Assembly: GCF_900167475.1 (NCBI RefSeq)
Contig: NZ_LT796768.1
Coordinates: 1,426,001-1,490,000, forward strand
Direction: 5' to 3'
DNA length: 64,000 nucleotides
From: Aeromicrobium choanae
GTDB taxonomy: Bacteria; Actinomycetota; Actinomycetes; Propionibacteriales; Nocardioidaceae
Under the pieces are notes generated by a model that saw only the letters and a list, made by a program, of their open reading frames with translations, was not told where the DNA came from and did not search any database. Shown piece by piece: positions 23,765 to 33,600 of the stretch (the first letter of the stretch is position 1; each line of letters begins with the position of its first letter). The position numbers and the translations under genes were made by a program.

Positions 23765-24814
23765 ATGCGCGGTGAATACAAGGTCCCCGGCGGCAAGCTC
23801 GTCGCGGTCGACCTCGAAGTCCAGAACGACAGGCTCGTCGACGTCAGCGTCTCGGGGGACTTCTTCCTCGAACCCGAGGAGGCGCTCCTCGACGTCAACG
23901 CCGCCCTGACCGGTCTCTCGGTCGACGCGTCCGTCGACCAGCTCACGTCCTCCATCGCCGGGGCGGTCGGGCCCGACACGGCCTTCATCGGCTTCACGCC
24001 CGAGGCCGTCGGCATCGCCGTCCGCCGGGCGCTCGGCAAGGCCACCGGCTGGCACGACCACACCTTCGACGTCATCGGCCCGGTGACCATGGACCCGGCC
24101 ATGCACGTCGCCCTCGACGAGATCATCGGCCGCGAGGTCGCCGACGGCACCCGGCCGCCCACGTTCCGCATCTGGGACTGGGACAGCCCGCTCGTGGTGA
24201 TCGGGTCCTTCCAGAGCTACGTCAACGAGATCGACGCCGAGGGTGCCGCGAAGCACGGCATCGACGTGGTGCGCCGGGTCTCCGGCGGCGGGGCGATGTT
24301 CATGGAGCCGGGCAATTGCATCACGTACTCGCTGGTCGTCCCCGGCTCCCTCGTGGAAGGCCTGAGCTTCGAGCGCTCGTACTCGTTCCTCGACGACTGG
24401 GTGATCGAGGCGCTGGCCGAGGTCGGCGTGCGGGCCCACTTCGTGCCGCTCAACGACATCGCGAGCGACCAGGGCAAGATCGGCGGCGCCGCGCAGAAGC
24501 GGTTCGTCGGCGGATCGGTGCTGCACCACGTGACGATGGCGTACGACATCGACGCCGACAAGATGACCGAGGTGCTGCGGATCGGCCGCGAGAAGATGAG
24601 CGACAAGGGCACCCGCTCGGCCAACAAGCGCGTCGACCCGATGCGCTCGCAGACCGGGCTCACCCGCGAGGCCATCCTCGACAGCTTCCTCGAGACGTTC
24701 CGCCGCCGCTACGCCACGAACGAGTCGGACTACACCGAGGCCGAGCTCAGCGAGGCGCAGCGCCTCGTCGACGAGAAGTTCTCGACCCGGGAGTGGACCC
24801 ACCGGGTGCCCTGA
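23765..24814 (+). CDS. Lipoate-protein ligase with N-terminal accessory domain
   Basis: A 349-residue ligase that attaches lipoate (or a related octanoyl-type acyl group) to lipoyl domains. Residues 1 to about 80 (MRGEYKVPGGKLVAVDLEV, then VSGDFFLEPEEAL) look like the accessory domain that is C-terminal in LplA. Residues about 95-349 are the catalytic domain, with RRVSGGGAMFMEPGN and the adenylate-site lysine near 238 in QGKIGGAAQKR. The domain order is therefore inverted relative to E. coli LplA. ATG 23765 begins the accessory domain directly; ribosome-site support is weak. Confidence 0.85.
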   Translation: MRGEYKVPGGKLVAVDLEVQNDRLVDVSVSGDFFLEPEEALLDVNAALTGLSVDASVDQLTSSIAGAVGPDTAFIGFTPEAVGIAVRRALGKATGWHDHTFDVIGPVTMDPAMHVALDEIIGREVADGTRPPTFRIWDWDSPLVVIGSFQSYVNEIDAEGAAKHGIDVVRRVSGGGAMFMEPGNCITYSLVVPGSLVEGLSFERSYSFLDDWVIEALAEVGVRAHFVPLNDIASDQGKIGGAAQKRFVGGSVLHHVTMAYDIDADKMTEVLRIGREKMSDKGTRSANKRVDPMRSQTGLTREAILDSFLETFRRRYATNESDYTEAELSEAQRLVDEKFSTREWTHRVP

Positions 24815-24827
24815 CCGCCCCCAGAGG

Positions 24828-24890
24828 CCACTTTTGTGACGCTGTTCGCCCCGAGTCGTCGAACCCGGCCGAACGGTGTCACAAAAGTGG
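24828..24890. repeat. 63-bp palindrome, family B, copy 2
   Basis: Begins CCACTTTTGTGACGCTGTTCG and ends with CGAACGGTGTCACAAAAGTGG cut to its pairing partner; 19 of 21 arm positions pair. The loop CCCCGAGTCGTCGAACC matches the loop of the 22755 copy. It lies in the 152-base gap between the convergent lipoate ligase and acyl-CoA dehydrogenase genes, before a separate strong hairpin at 24918. Confidence 0.8.
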
Positions 24891-24917
24891 AGGGCGGCAA
24901 CCACGCCAGAACGAGAG

Positions 24918-24947
24918 GACCCGCCGGCCCCTGAGGGCCGGCGGGTC
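24918..24947. terminator. Strong hairpin between convergent genes
   Basis: A perfect 13-bp stem GACCCGCCGGCCC with a CTGA loop and exact complement, followed by GTGTCGTTT. It lies 20 bases from the stop of the acyl-CoA dehydrogenase gene at 24967 and can terminate from both sides. Confidence 0.85.
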
Positions 24948-24966
24948 GTGTCGTTTGAGCGGAAGC

Positions 24967-26064
24967 TCAGCCGATCGGGTCGAAGACCGCGTGGTCGCCG
25001 ACCTGGGCGGCCAGGCGCGCCCGGTGGAACTCGCCGTCGCCGATCAGGTGCTCGATCGCGATGAGGCGGCTGGCGTAGTGACCGACCGAGTACTCGGCGG
25101 TCATGCCGATGCCGCCGTGCAGCTGGATCGCGTCGAGGCCGATGTGGCGACCGGCCACGCTGACCTGCAGCGCCGAGTGCGAGGCGGCGGTGGCCAGCTG
25201 CTCGGGCGTGGTGGACTCGTCGGCCGCGACGATCGTGGCCCACGTGATGGTGCTGCGGGCCAGCTCGAGCGCGACGTACATGTCCGCGGCACGGTGGTTG
25301 AGCGCCTGGAACGTGTTGAGCGTGACGCCGAACTGCTTGCGCGTCTTGAGGTAGCCGACCGTGATGTTCAGCGCCGTCTCCATCGCGCCGAGCGCCTCGT
25401 GGGCGTACGCGATGCGCGCACGATCCAGGGCCGCCTCGATCGCGGCGGTCTGGTCGCCGCCCTCGCCCAGCTGGACCGCCGGGGTGTCGCCGAACGTGAC
25501 GGTCGCGGCGCGGCCGCCGTCGTTCGTGATGGCGGTCTCCACCGCGGTGGCGCCCTCGACGAGGAACACGCCGGTGCCGCCCTCGGGCAGCGCGGCCGTG
25601 ACCAGTAGGAGGTCGGCCCGCTCGGCCTGGACCACGGGGCCCTTGACGCCGTTGAGCTTGCCGTCCGCGAACGTCACCGACGCCTCGGTCGACCAGCGCT
25701 GGCCGGGCTCCATCCACGCCAGGATCGGCAGGACCTCGCCGCCGGCGACGGCGTCGACGTACTGCTTCTTCTGCTCGTCGGTGCCCAGCGCGTCGATCAG
25801 GCCGCCGGCCAGGACGATCGCCTCGACGAACGGGTCGGGCGCGATGACCTTGCCCAGCTCCTCGGCGGCGAGCGAGACCTCGACGGGGCTGGCCTCGAAC
25901 GGCAGGCTCAGCACGCCCATCTCGGCGAGCTTCTCCCACGCGGCGAAGCCGGGATCGGTCTTGGTGACCTCGCGACGGGCCTCGGAGGACTCGTAGACGT
26001 TGGTGATCAGGCCGCGGACGGCCTTGACGAGAGCCTTCTGCTCCGAATCGATGGTGAAGTCCAT
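24967..26064 (-). CDS. Acyl-CoA dehydrogenase, second subunit of a pair
   Basis: A 365-residue flavoprotein of the acyl-CoA dehydrogenase family (MDFTIDSEQKALVKAVRGL, KTRKQFGVTLNTFQALNHRAADM, LHGGIGMTAEYSVGHYASRL). Adjacent pairs like this often form heteromeric dehydrogenases in actinobacterial sterol or fatty-acid breakdown, with the active site made from both chains. That is inferred from context here. ATG 26064 follows the stop of the partner gene after one base, indicating tight coupling. The substrate is unknown. Confidence 0.88.
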   Translation of the reverse strand: MDFTIDSEQKALVKAVRGLITNVYESSEARREVTKTDPGFAAWEKLAEMGVLSLPFEASPVEVSLAAEELGKVIAPDPFVEAIVLAGGLIDALGTDEQKKQYVDAVAGGEVLPILAWMEPGQRWSTEASVTFADGKLNGVKGPVVQAERADLLLVTAALPEGGTGVFLVEGATAVETAITNDGGRAATVTFGDTPAVQLGEGGDQTAAIEAALDRARIAYAHEALGAMETALNITVGYLKTRKQFGVTLNTFQALNHRAADMYVALELARSTITWATIVAADESTTPEQLATAASHSALQVSVAGRHIGLDAIQLHGGIGMTAEYSVGHYASRLIAIEHLIGDGEFHRARLAAQVGDHAVFDPIG

Positions 26065-26065
26065 G

Positions 26066-27181
<1,116 letters not shown>

Positions 27182-27195
27182 GAGTGCCCCTTCGC

Positions 27196-27213
27196 ACTAA
27201 GCGCTTGCTTAGT
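27196..27213. promoter_or_regulatory. TetR-type operator palindrome before the acyl-CoA dehydrogenase operon
   Basis: ACTAAGC-GCTT-GCTTAGT is a perfect 7-bp inverted repeat with a four-base spacer, 14 bases upstream of the ATG at 27181. The A/T content and symmetry are typical of TetR-family operators (FadR or KstR type) that control acyl-CoA metabolism. No TetR gene is in the window. Confidence 0.7.
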
Positions 27214-27251
27214 CTTGAGAATACTGTGCAACTGCCGTTGACACCAGCGAG

Positions 27252-28559
27252 TCACTTCCGCCTCGACTTGGCACGGAAGGGCCCCACGAGGCGGGGTCCG
27301 GACAGGCGGCGTTCGAGGCGTCGAGTCTCGCGTCCCAACGGTTGCGCAGCATACTCACCGAGGATCACGCCGGCCGCGAGCGCCACCGCCACCGCCATCG
27401 CGGTGATCCCCGCGAAGATGCCCGAGAGGCTCTCCTCCGACAGCTGCGCCAGCGACCGGTAGATCGTGAGGCCGGGCAGCAGGGGCACGATCGCGGGCAC
27501 CACGAGAACCAGGGCCGGGATCCGCAGCGCGCGCGACGCCGGGTAGCTGACCACGCCGATGAGGAACGCCGCGATCCCGGCCGCCCACGGCCGGTCGATG
27601 TTGTTCTGGAACATGGCCGCCGACAGGGCACCCGCCCCGGCGCCGATCGCCGCGATGACCGGCACGGACGACCACGGGGCGTAGGTCTGGACGGCGAAGC
27701 CCGCGGCCGCGAGCCCGGCACCGATCGTGACGAACGGCAGGTGCGAGATGTCGGGCCAGCTCGTGCCCGAGCCCAGGTCGACCCCCAGCATCCGGCCGAC
27801 CATGATGCCGCCCGAGACGCCCGCGACGATGCCGCCCGTGGCCAGCACGACCTCGAGCAGGCGCGCCACGGCCGTCAGGTGGTAGCCGGTCAGCGCGTCC
27901 TGGATCGCGCCCATCAGGCCCAGTCCGGCCAGCAGCACGACGATGTTCGCCGCGATGACCAGCGACGGCGGGGAGGGGACCGAGGCGGCCGCCGCCGTGA
28001 CGGCGATGAGGGAGGCGCACAGGCCACCGACGACCTGGATGTAGAAGTCGGGCAGGCGGCGGACCTCGAGGGGCCGGCGCACGTACTCGATCACCACCGC
28101 GGCGAGGAACGCGATCGCCGTGACCATCGCCTCGCCGCCCAGCATCATCGCGACCCCGGCGCCGACGAGGCCCGCCCCGCCGATGACGACCCACCGGGGG
28201 CGCGCGTGACCGCTCGCGGAGATCGAGGCGAGCCGCGAGCGCGCCTCGTCGAGGTCGATCTCGTCGTTCAGCAGGTCGCTCACCAGCCGGTCGATCGCGG
28301 TGACGTCCTCGAAGTCGGTCTCACGCCGGACCACGTTGCGACGCAGGATCAGCGGCGGCTCGTCGAGCTGCTGGTCGTGCACCATCGTCAGCATGATGTA
28401 GGTGACGTCGACGTAGGTGCCGCGCAGGCCGAAGTGGCGGGCGATCGACGACATCGTCGCGGACACGTCGGCCGTGCCCGCCCCGTTGGACAGGAGCATC
28501 TCGCCCGCCCTCAGGGCCAGGTCCATGATCCGCAGGGTCTGCGGCGCCGAGGTCGTCAT
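27252..28559 (-). CDS. Threonine/serine exporter family protein (ThrE type)
   Basis: A 435-residue membrane protein of the ThrE family. The N-terminal soluble part (about 1-125, with LLSNGAGTADV and TYVDVTYIMLTM) is followed by about ten transmembrane helices in two blocks (ThrE and ThrE_2 type), including PALVLVVPAIVPLLPGLTIY. It probably exports threonine, serine or related small molecules. ATG 28559 is chosen for its ribosome site (GGGTGGAGG); the open frame extends upstream but lacks support there. A tiny basic ORF lies 33 bases upstream on the same strand. Confidence 0.87.
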   Translation of the reverse strand: MTTSAPQTLRIMDLALRAGEMLLSNGAGTADVSATMSSIARHFGLRGTYVDVTYIMLTMVHDQQLDEPPLILRRNVVRRETDFEDVTAIDRLVSDLLNDEIDLDEARSRLASISASGHARPRWVVIGGAGLVGAGVAMMLGGEAMVTAIAFLAAVVIEYVRRPLEVRRLPDFYIQVVGGLCASLIAVTAAAASVPSPPSLVIAANIVVLLAGLGLMGAIQDALTGYHLTAVARLLEVVLATGGIVAGVSGGIMVGRMLGVDLGSGTSWPDISHLPFVTIGAGLAAAGFAVQTYAPWSSVPVIAAIGAGAGALSAAMFQNNIDRPWAAGIAAFLIGVVSYPASRALRIPALVLVVPAIVPLLPGLTIYRSLAQLSEESLSGIFAGITAMAVAVALAAGVILGEYAAQPLGRETRRLERRLSGPRLVGPFRAKSRRK

Positions 28560-28591
28560 GCCTCCACCCTGACTGATGACGCGCGACGGCG

Positions 28592-28666
28592 TCACCCGCG
28601 CTTCAGCACCTTCCTCACGTACGGCTTGCCGCCCCCCGTCGCGAGCCTGGTGCGCGGACGAGACAT
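28592..28666 (-). CDS. Tiny basic ORF (24 residues) upstream of thrE-like gene
   Basis: On the minus strand ATG 28666 to TGA 28592 encodes MSRPRTRLATGGGKPYVRKV plus LKRG, with nine Lys/Arg in 24 residues. It has an unusually good ribosome site (GGAAAGGAACCACC before ATG). I do not recognise the peptide. It could be a leader peptide for the exporter gene 33 bases downstream, a small nucleic-acid-binding protein, or a chance ORF. The strong ribosome site is the main reason to list it. Confidence 0.4.
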   Translation of the reverse strand: MSRPRTRLATGGGKPYVRKVLKRG

Positions 28667-28813
28667 GGTGGTTCCTTTCCCCCGAAGATGATGACCGGAA
28701 CGGTCCACCCGACTGCAACCGTCACGAGCGGCTTCGAGCCGTTCGAGCAGAGCCGCGAACAGCAGCGATGCCGGGGCCTAGGGTGGTCGGGGATTCGAGT
28801 GTGAGGAGCACCC

Positions 28814-29791
28814 ATGACCGCGTGGACCGAGGACATCCTGGGCGACCCGTACGAGCGTCGGACGATCGACCTGGGTGCCGATCCCGACGGCGAGGGCCCG
28901 ATCACCGCGACCCTGGTCCGGCGCCGGTTCGACGGCACTCCGCGTGCCGCGCTGGTCTACGTGCACGGGTTCAGCGACTACTTCTTCCAGACCGAGCTGG
29001 CCGAGTTCTACGCCGACCGCGGCTACGCCTTCTACTCCCTCGACCTGCGCAAGTGCGGGCGCTCCCTCGGTGACGGGCACACGCCGCACTTCGTCTCCGA
29101 CCTCGCGCTCTACGACCAGGAGCTGAACGAGACCCTGCGCATCGTGCGCGGCGAGGTCCCCGACGTGCCGGTGGTGCTGTCGGCGCACTCCACGGGCGGC
29201 CTGGTGCTGCCGCTGTGGCTCGACCGCCTCAACCTCGAGCCCGGGGGCACGCACGGCCGCGGCATCGCCGGCCTCGTGCTGAACAGCCCGTGGTTCGACC
29301 TCCAGGGCGCGGCGTGGATGCGCTCGGTCGGCACCCAGGCGATCCGCGCGTTCTCCAAGGTGCGCCCCAAGGACCGGATGCGGCTGCCGCTCGCCGAGGC
29401 CTACGGCGTCAGCCTCTACCGCGAGCACGGTGGCCTGTGGGACTACGACCTTGCGTGGAAGCCGCTGGCGGGGTTCCCCGTGACGTACGGGTGGCTGACG
29501 GCCGTGCGGCGCGGCCACGCGACCCTGCACCGCGGGCTCGACATCGGGGTGCCCTCGCTCGTGCTGCGCTCCCACCGCTCCTGGTTCAGCTTCCAGCACC
29601 ACGAGAAGACCGACACCTCGGATGCAGTGCTCGACGTGCGGCAGATCGGCCGCTGGGCCGGGTGCCTGGGCGGTGACGTCACGTCCCTGGAGGTGCGCAA
29701 CGCGCGCCACGACGTCTACCTCTCGAACGACGAGCCGCGGGCGCAGGCCTACCGGCTGACCGGCGAGTGGCTCGAGCGCTGGATCCCGTGA
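28814..29791 (+). CDS. Alpha/beta hydrolase, lysophospholipase/S33 type
   Basis: A 325-residue cytosolic alpha/beta hydrolase. The oxyanion region is YVHGFSDYFFQ, the nucleophile elbow is AHSTGG (Ser), the acidic residue is probably in the KTDTSDAVLDV segment, and the catalytic His is in ARHDVYLS. It resembles monoglyceride lipase/lysophospholipase-like hydrolases (Hydrolase_4). The substrate is unknown. ATG 28814 follows a GAGGAG ribosome site, with TAGGGT further upstream as a likely -10. A 63-bp palindrome separates it from the HAD gene. Confidence 0.85.
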   Translation: MTAWTEDILGDPYERRTIDLGADPDGEGPITATLVRRRFDGTPRAALVYVHGFSDYFFQTELAEFYADRGYAFYSLDLRKCGRSLGDGHTPHFVSDLALYDQELNETLRIVRGEVPDVPVVLSAHSTGGLVLPLWLDRLNLEPGGTHGRGIAGLVLNSPWFDLQGAAWMRSVGTQAIRAFSKVRPKDRMRLPLAEAYGVSLYREHGGLWDYDLAWKPLAGFPVTYGWLTAVRRGHATLHRGLDIGVPSLVLRSHRSWFSFQHHEKTDTSDAVLDVRQIGRWAGCLGGDVTSLEVRNARHDVYLSNDEPRAQAYRLTGEWLERWIP

Positions 29792-29804
29792 CCGCGCCCC
29801 CGTG

Positions 29805-29867
29805 CCACTTTTGGAAACGGATTCACCCGAATCCGGTCCATCCACGTGAATCCGCTTCCAAGAGTGG
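29805..29867. repeat. 63-bp palindrome, family A, copy 2
   Basis: The left arm begins CCACTTTTGGAAACGG and continues ATTCAC; the right arm is GTGAATCCGCTTCCAAGAG plus TGG. Twenty of 22 arm positions pair, making this the best-formed family A copy. It has exactly the same length as the copy at 6088 but a different loop. Here it lies between two genes on the same strand, 13 bases after the hydrolase stop. Confidence 0.8.
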
Positions 29868-29882
29868 AGTGGGGGTGGCGGA

Positions 29883-30488
29883 GTGAGCACGCCGACGCCG
29901 GCTCGCACGATCGGGTTCGACCTCGACATGACGCTGATCGACTCGCGTCCGGGGATCCGCGCCGTGTACGAGGAGCTCTCGCGCCAGACGGGCGTGCTCA
30001 TCGACGCCGAGCTGGCCGTCTCGCGCCTCGGGCCGCCACTGACCTGGGAGCTCGAGCACTGGTTCCCCGCCGAGGCCGTGCCCGAGATGTTCGCCCGCTA
30101 CCGAGCCATGTACCCGGAGATCGCCGTTCCGCGGGTCCTCGCGATGCCCGGTGCCGCGGAGGCGCTCGCGGCCGCCCGCGAGCTGGGGCGCGCGATCGTG
30201 ATCACCGCGAAGGCCGGCCCGAACGCCGCCCTGCACCTCGACCACCTGGGGCTGCCCCACGACGCCGTGATCGGGGACGCCTGGCGCGAGCAGAAGGCCG
30301 AGGTCCTGGTGCGCGAGGCCGCCGACACGTACGTGGGCGACCACGTGCACGACATGGACGCCGCGCGGATCGCGGGCGTCACGGGCCTCGCGGTGACCAC
30401 CGGCCCGTCCTCGGCCGACGAGCTGCGCGCGGCGGGTGCCCACCACGTCGTGGGAGACCTCACCGCGGTGGTCGCCCTCCTGGGTTGA
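29883..30488 (+). CDS. HAD-family hydrolase (phosphatase)
   Basis: A 201-residue haloacid-dehalogenase superfamily protein. Motif I is FDLDMTLIDS with the nucleophile and acid/base aspartates, motif II is VITAK, and the motif III lysine and motif IV acidic pair lie around EQKAEVLV and YVGDHVHDMDAA. A small helical cap lies between about residues 20 and 85. It resembles phosphoglycolate-phosphatase-like members, but the substrate is not determined. GTG 29883 starts just ahead of motif I, after a G-rich ribosome site. Confidence 0.87.
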   Translation: MSTPTPARTIGFDLDMTLIDSRPGIRAVYEELSRQTGVLIDAELAVSRLGPPLTWELEHWFPAEAVPEMFARYRAMYPEIAVPRVLAMPGAAEALAAARELGRAIVITAKAGPNAALHLDHLGLPHDAVIGDAWREQKAEVLVREAADTYVGDHVHDMDAARIAGVTGLAVTTGPSSADELRAAGAHHVVGDLTAVVALLG

Positions 30489-30624
30489 GCTCGGGCTGAC
30501 CGTCCTCTGTCCAGACGGTGAATCCGAGTTCGGCATCACGTGCGAAACGGCAACGCGTGGGGCTGATGGGACGTAGGCTGTGAGCGCTCGGGGGAGCCCA
30601 CACCACGCCGTCGGAAGACTCGTC

Positions 30625-33600
30625 ATGCCCACGCGTCAGCGTCTGTTCGTGCCCTTCGTCCTCGCTCTCGTCATCGGTGCGTCAGCGCCCGCTGTCGCAG
30701 ACGACACCGCAGCGCAGTCCGATCCGGTGATCGAGACCGCGACCGTGCCCACCGAGCCCGTGGCCGAGCCCTCGGCGAAGCCGTCGCCCGAGCCCTCCGA
30801 GGTGCCGACGCCGGAGGCCGAGCCCACGCCCGAGCCCACGCAGCCCACGCAACCCACGCAACCCACGGCGACTCCTCCCACTGATGACGAGGCGACGCCG
30901 CAGGCCAGGCGTCTCGCGGTGGCAGCGGCACCCAGCACCGTTCTGACCGCCGCCGAGTTCACGGCCGCACTCAGCGCCTGCGCGACCGATGACGTCGTGA
31001 CCCTCGGTGCCGACGTCACCGTGTCGGCGCGATCCGCGATCGGGTGCGACCTGACGATCGACCTGGCGGGGCACACCCTGGTTGCGCCGGGCATCGACAT
31101 CGCCTGGGACCGCCACCTGACCGTCGACGACTCCGGGACCGGGGGGCGCCTCGTCGCCGCCACGACGACCGGACAGCGCGCCGGGATCCGGACGACGCGC
31201 GCGCGACTCACGATCGAAGGCGGCCACGTCCAGGCCTCCGGAGGGATCTACGCCGCCGCGATCGGCGGAGGCGAGAGCGACCCCAGCGACCCCTCCAGCC
31301 TGGGGCCCAACGGCGTGGTGACGATCAACGGCGGAACCGTGACGGCCACCGGTGGCTACTTCGCGGCCGGCATCGGCGGCGCCGGATGGGGGTCCGGCGG
31401 CACGGTCGTCGTCAACGGCGGCACCGTGAACGCGACGGGTGGCGAGATGGGCGCCGGCATCGGCGGTGGGTACGGGCGGTACATGACGTCGATCGCCATC
31501 AACGGCGGCACCGTCTCGGCCACCACGACGGGCAACGCCCCCGCCCTCGGCAATGGCGGCGACGTCACCGGCACGTCCGGCACGATCACGATCGGCGCAG
31601 GCGCCGACGTGACGCTCCGCGCCGCGACCGGCACCCCCGTGATCCGCGGTGCGAGTCCCCGCGCGACCGTCGACGGCACCGTGCACGTGCAGTCCGGCGT
31701 GCTGGGCGGGCTCGTCACGATCGGCAGCACCGGCTCGATCTCGGGCCCGGCCGCGGCACCGCGCGACGGGGTCGCCGTCGCGGCCGATGCGAGAGTCGTC
31801 AACGACGGCGTCCTGATCGCGTCGAGTGTCGACCCGGCCGCGTCCATCACCGGACATCACTACCGGCTGACCCTCGACTCCGCCGGCGGACCGGCGTTCG
31901 ATCCCCTCACCGTCCTGGCGCCGGCCCTCGCCGACGGACTCGCCTCGCTTCCGGTCCCCTCCCGGGCCGGCCTGAGCTTCCTGGGCTGGGAGCGCGGCGG
32001 CGCGGCGTTCGACGCGTCCACGGACCTCGGTGCCGGATCCACCGACGGGCGGCCCGTCGAGGTCGGGCTGAGGGCTCGGTGGGGCATCCGCACCACCGCA
32101 GACCTCTCGACGGCTCTGTCCACCTGCCCCGACTCGACCGTCGCGATGGCGGCCGACCTCACCGTCAGCAGCCCGGTCACCGTCTCCTGCGACGTCACCC
32201 TCGACCTGGCCGGACACGATCTCACCGTCAGCGGCATCACGGTCGCCGATGGCCGGACCTTCACCATCGACGACTCCGCCGGCGACGGGATGCTCACCAG
32301 CACCTCGGCGACCAGCGCCGGCATCCGCACGACCGGTGCCGCGCTCGTGATCGACGGTGGCACGGTCCGCGCCACGGGTGGCCCCTCCGCTGCCGGCATC
32401 GGCGGTGGGCCCAACGACTCGAGCGGGACCGTCACGATCAACGACGGCACGGTCGAGGCGACGGGCAGTTCCACCGGTTCCGCGGGCATCGGCGGCGGCT
32501 TCGGCGGCTCCGGCGGCACGATCACCATCAACGGCGGCGTGGTGGACGCTCGCAGTCCTCACGACGGAGCGGCCATCGGCGGCGGCACCCGCGCTTCCGC
32601 CGGCACCATCACCATCACCGGGGGCGACATCACCGCCAGGGCGGTGGGCTACGCAGGTACCGGGATGGGCGGAGGGTGGCAGAGCACGGGCGGCACGGTC
32701 CACATCACGGGCGGAGTGGTGCACTCCACCGGTGCCGCACGCGGCACCGGCATCGGTTCGGGACTCCAGTCGACTGCGCCGACGGTGGTCGTCGTCTCGG
32801 GCGGCACCGTCGTCGCAACCGGAGGCCAGTCGGCGCCCGGCATCGGTACGGGATCGCTGTCCAGCGCACGTGCCGACATCGAGATCGGTGCCGACGCCCA
32901 CGTGACGGTCGTCGGCGGAAGTGCCGCCGAGACCGTCCTCGGCAACGCCGATGCGACCGCTGGCACGCACGGATCGATCCGGATCGACGGACTCGTCCGC
33001 GCCCCGTCGGGGACGTTCCTCACCTCGCGCAACGACCTCACCATCGGCGCCACCGGCCGGCTCGTCGGCACGGCGGCCGAACCGACGACAGGGGCGTCGA
33101 TCACCGGAACCGGAACGGTCGCCAACGGCGGGGTCATCGCCCTGACCGGAGTCGCGGGCACGGTCGGCGTCACCGGCCACCACTACGAGGTCGCCGCGCC
33201 CACCGGAACGGTGAAGGTCTACGGACCGACGGTCCAGGCCGGTCACCGCACGATGCCCTCCGACCCGACCCGGGGCGTCGACGCCTTCACGGGCTGGACC
33301 CTCGACGGCGACCCGTTCACCGCAGCCACGACCCTGCCCGGCACGAGCAGCGACGGCGACCCGGTGCGCGTCGACCTGACCGCCGCGTGGGTCGACGGTG
33401 CCGCCGCCTTCGACACGTCCGCCGTGACCCTGACGGCCGGGAACTCGGCCGTCCTCGACCTGACCCTGACCGACGGCGACGGCGCACTCGTCCAGGTCGC
33501 GGCCTCCGACTGGAACATCACCCTCCCCGCGGGCGTCTCGCTGGTCCACTCCACCGGCACGCGCTGGACGGTCACCGGCACCACCATCGGGACCGGGGCC

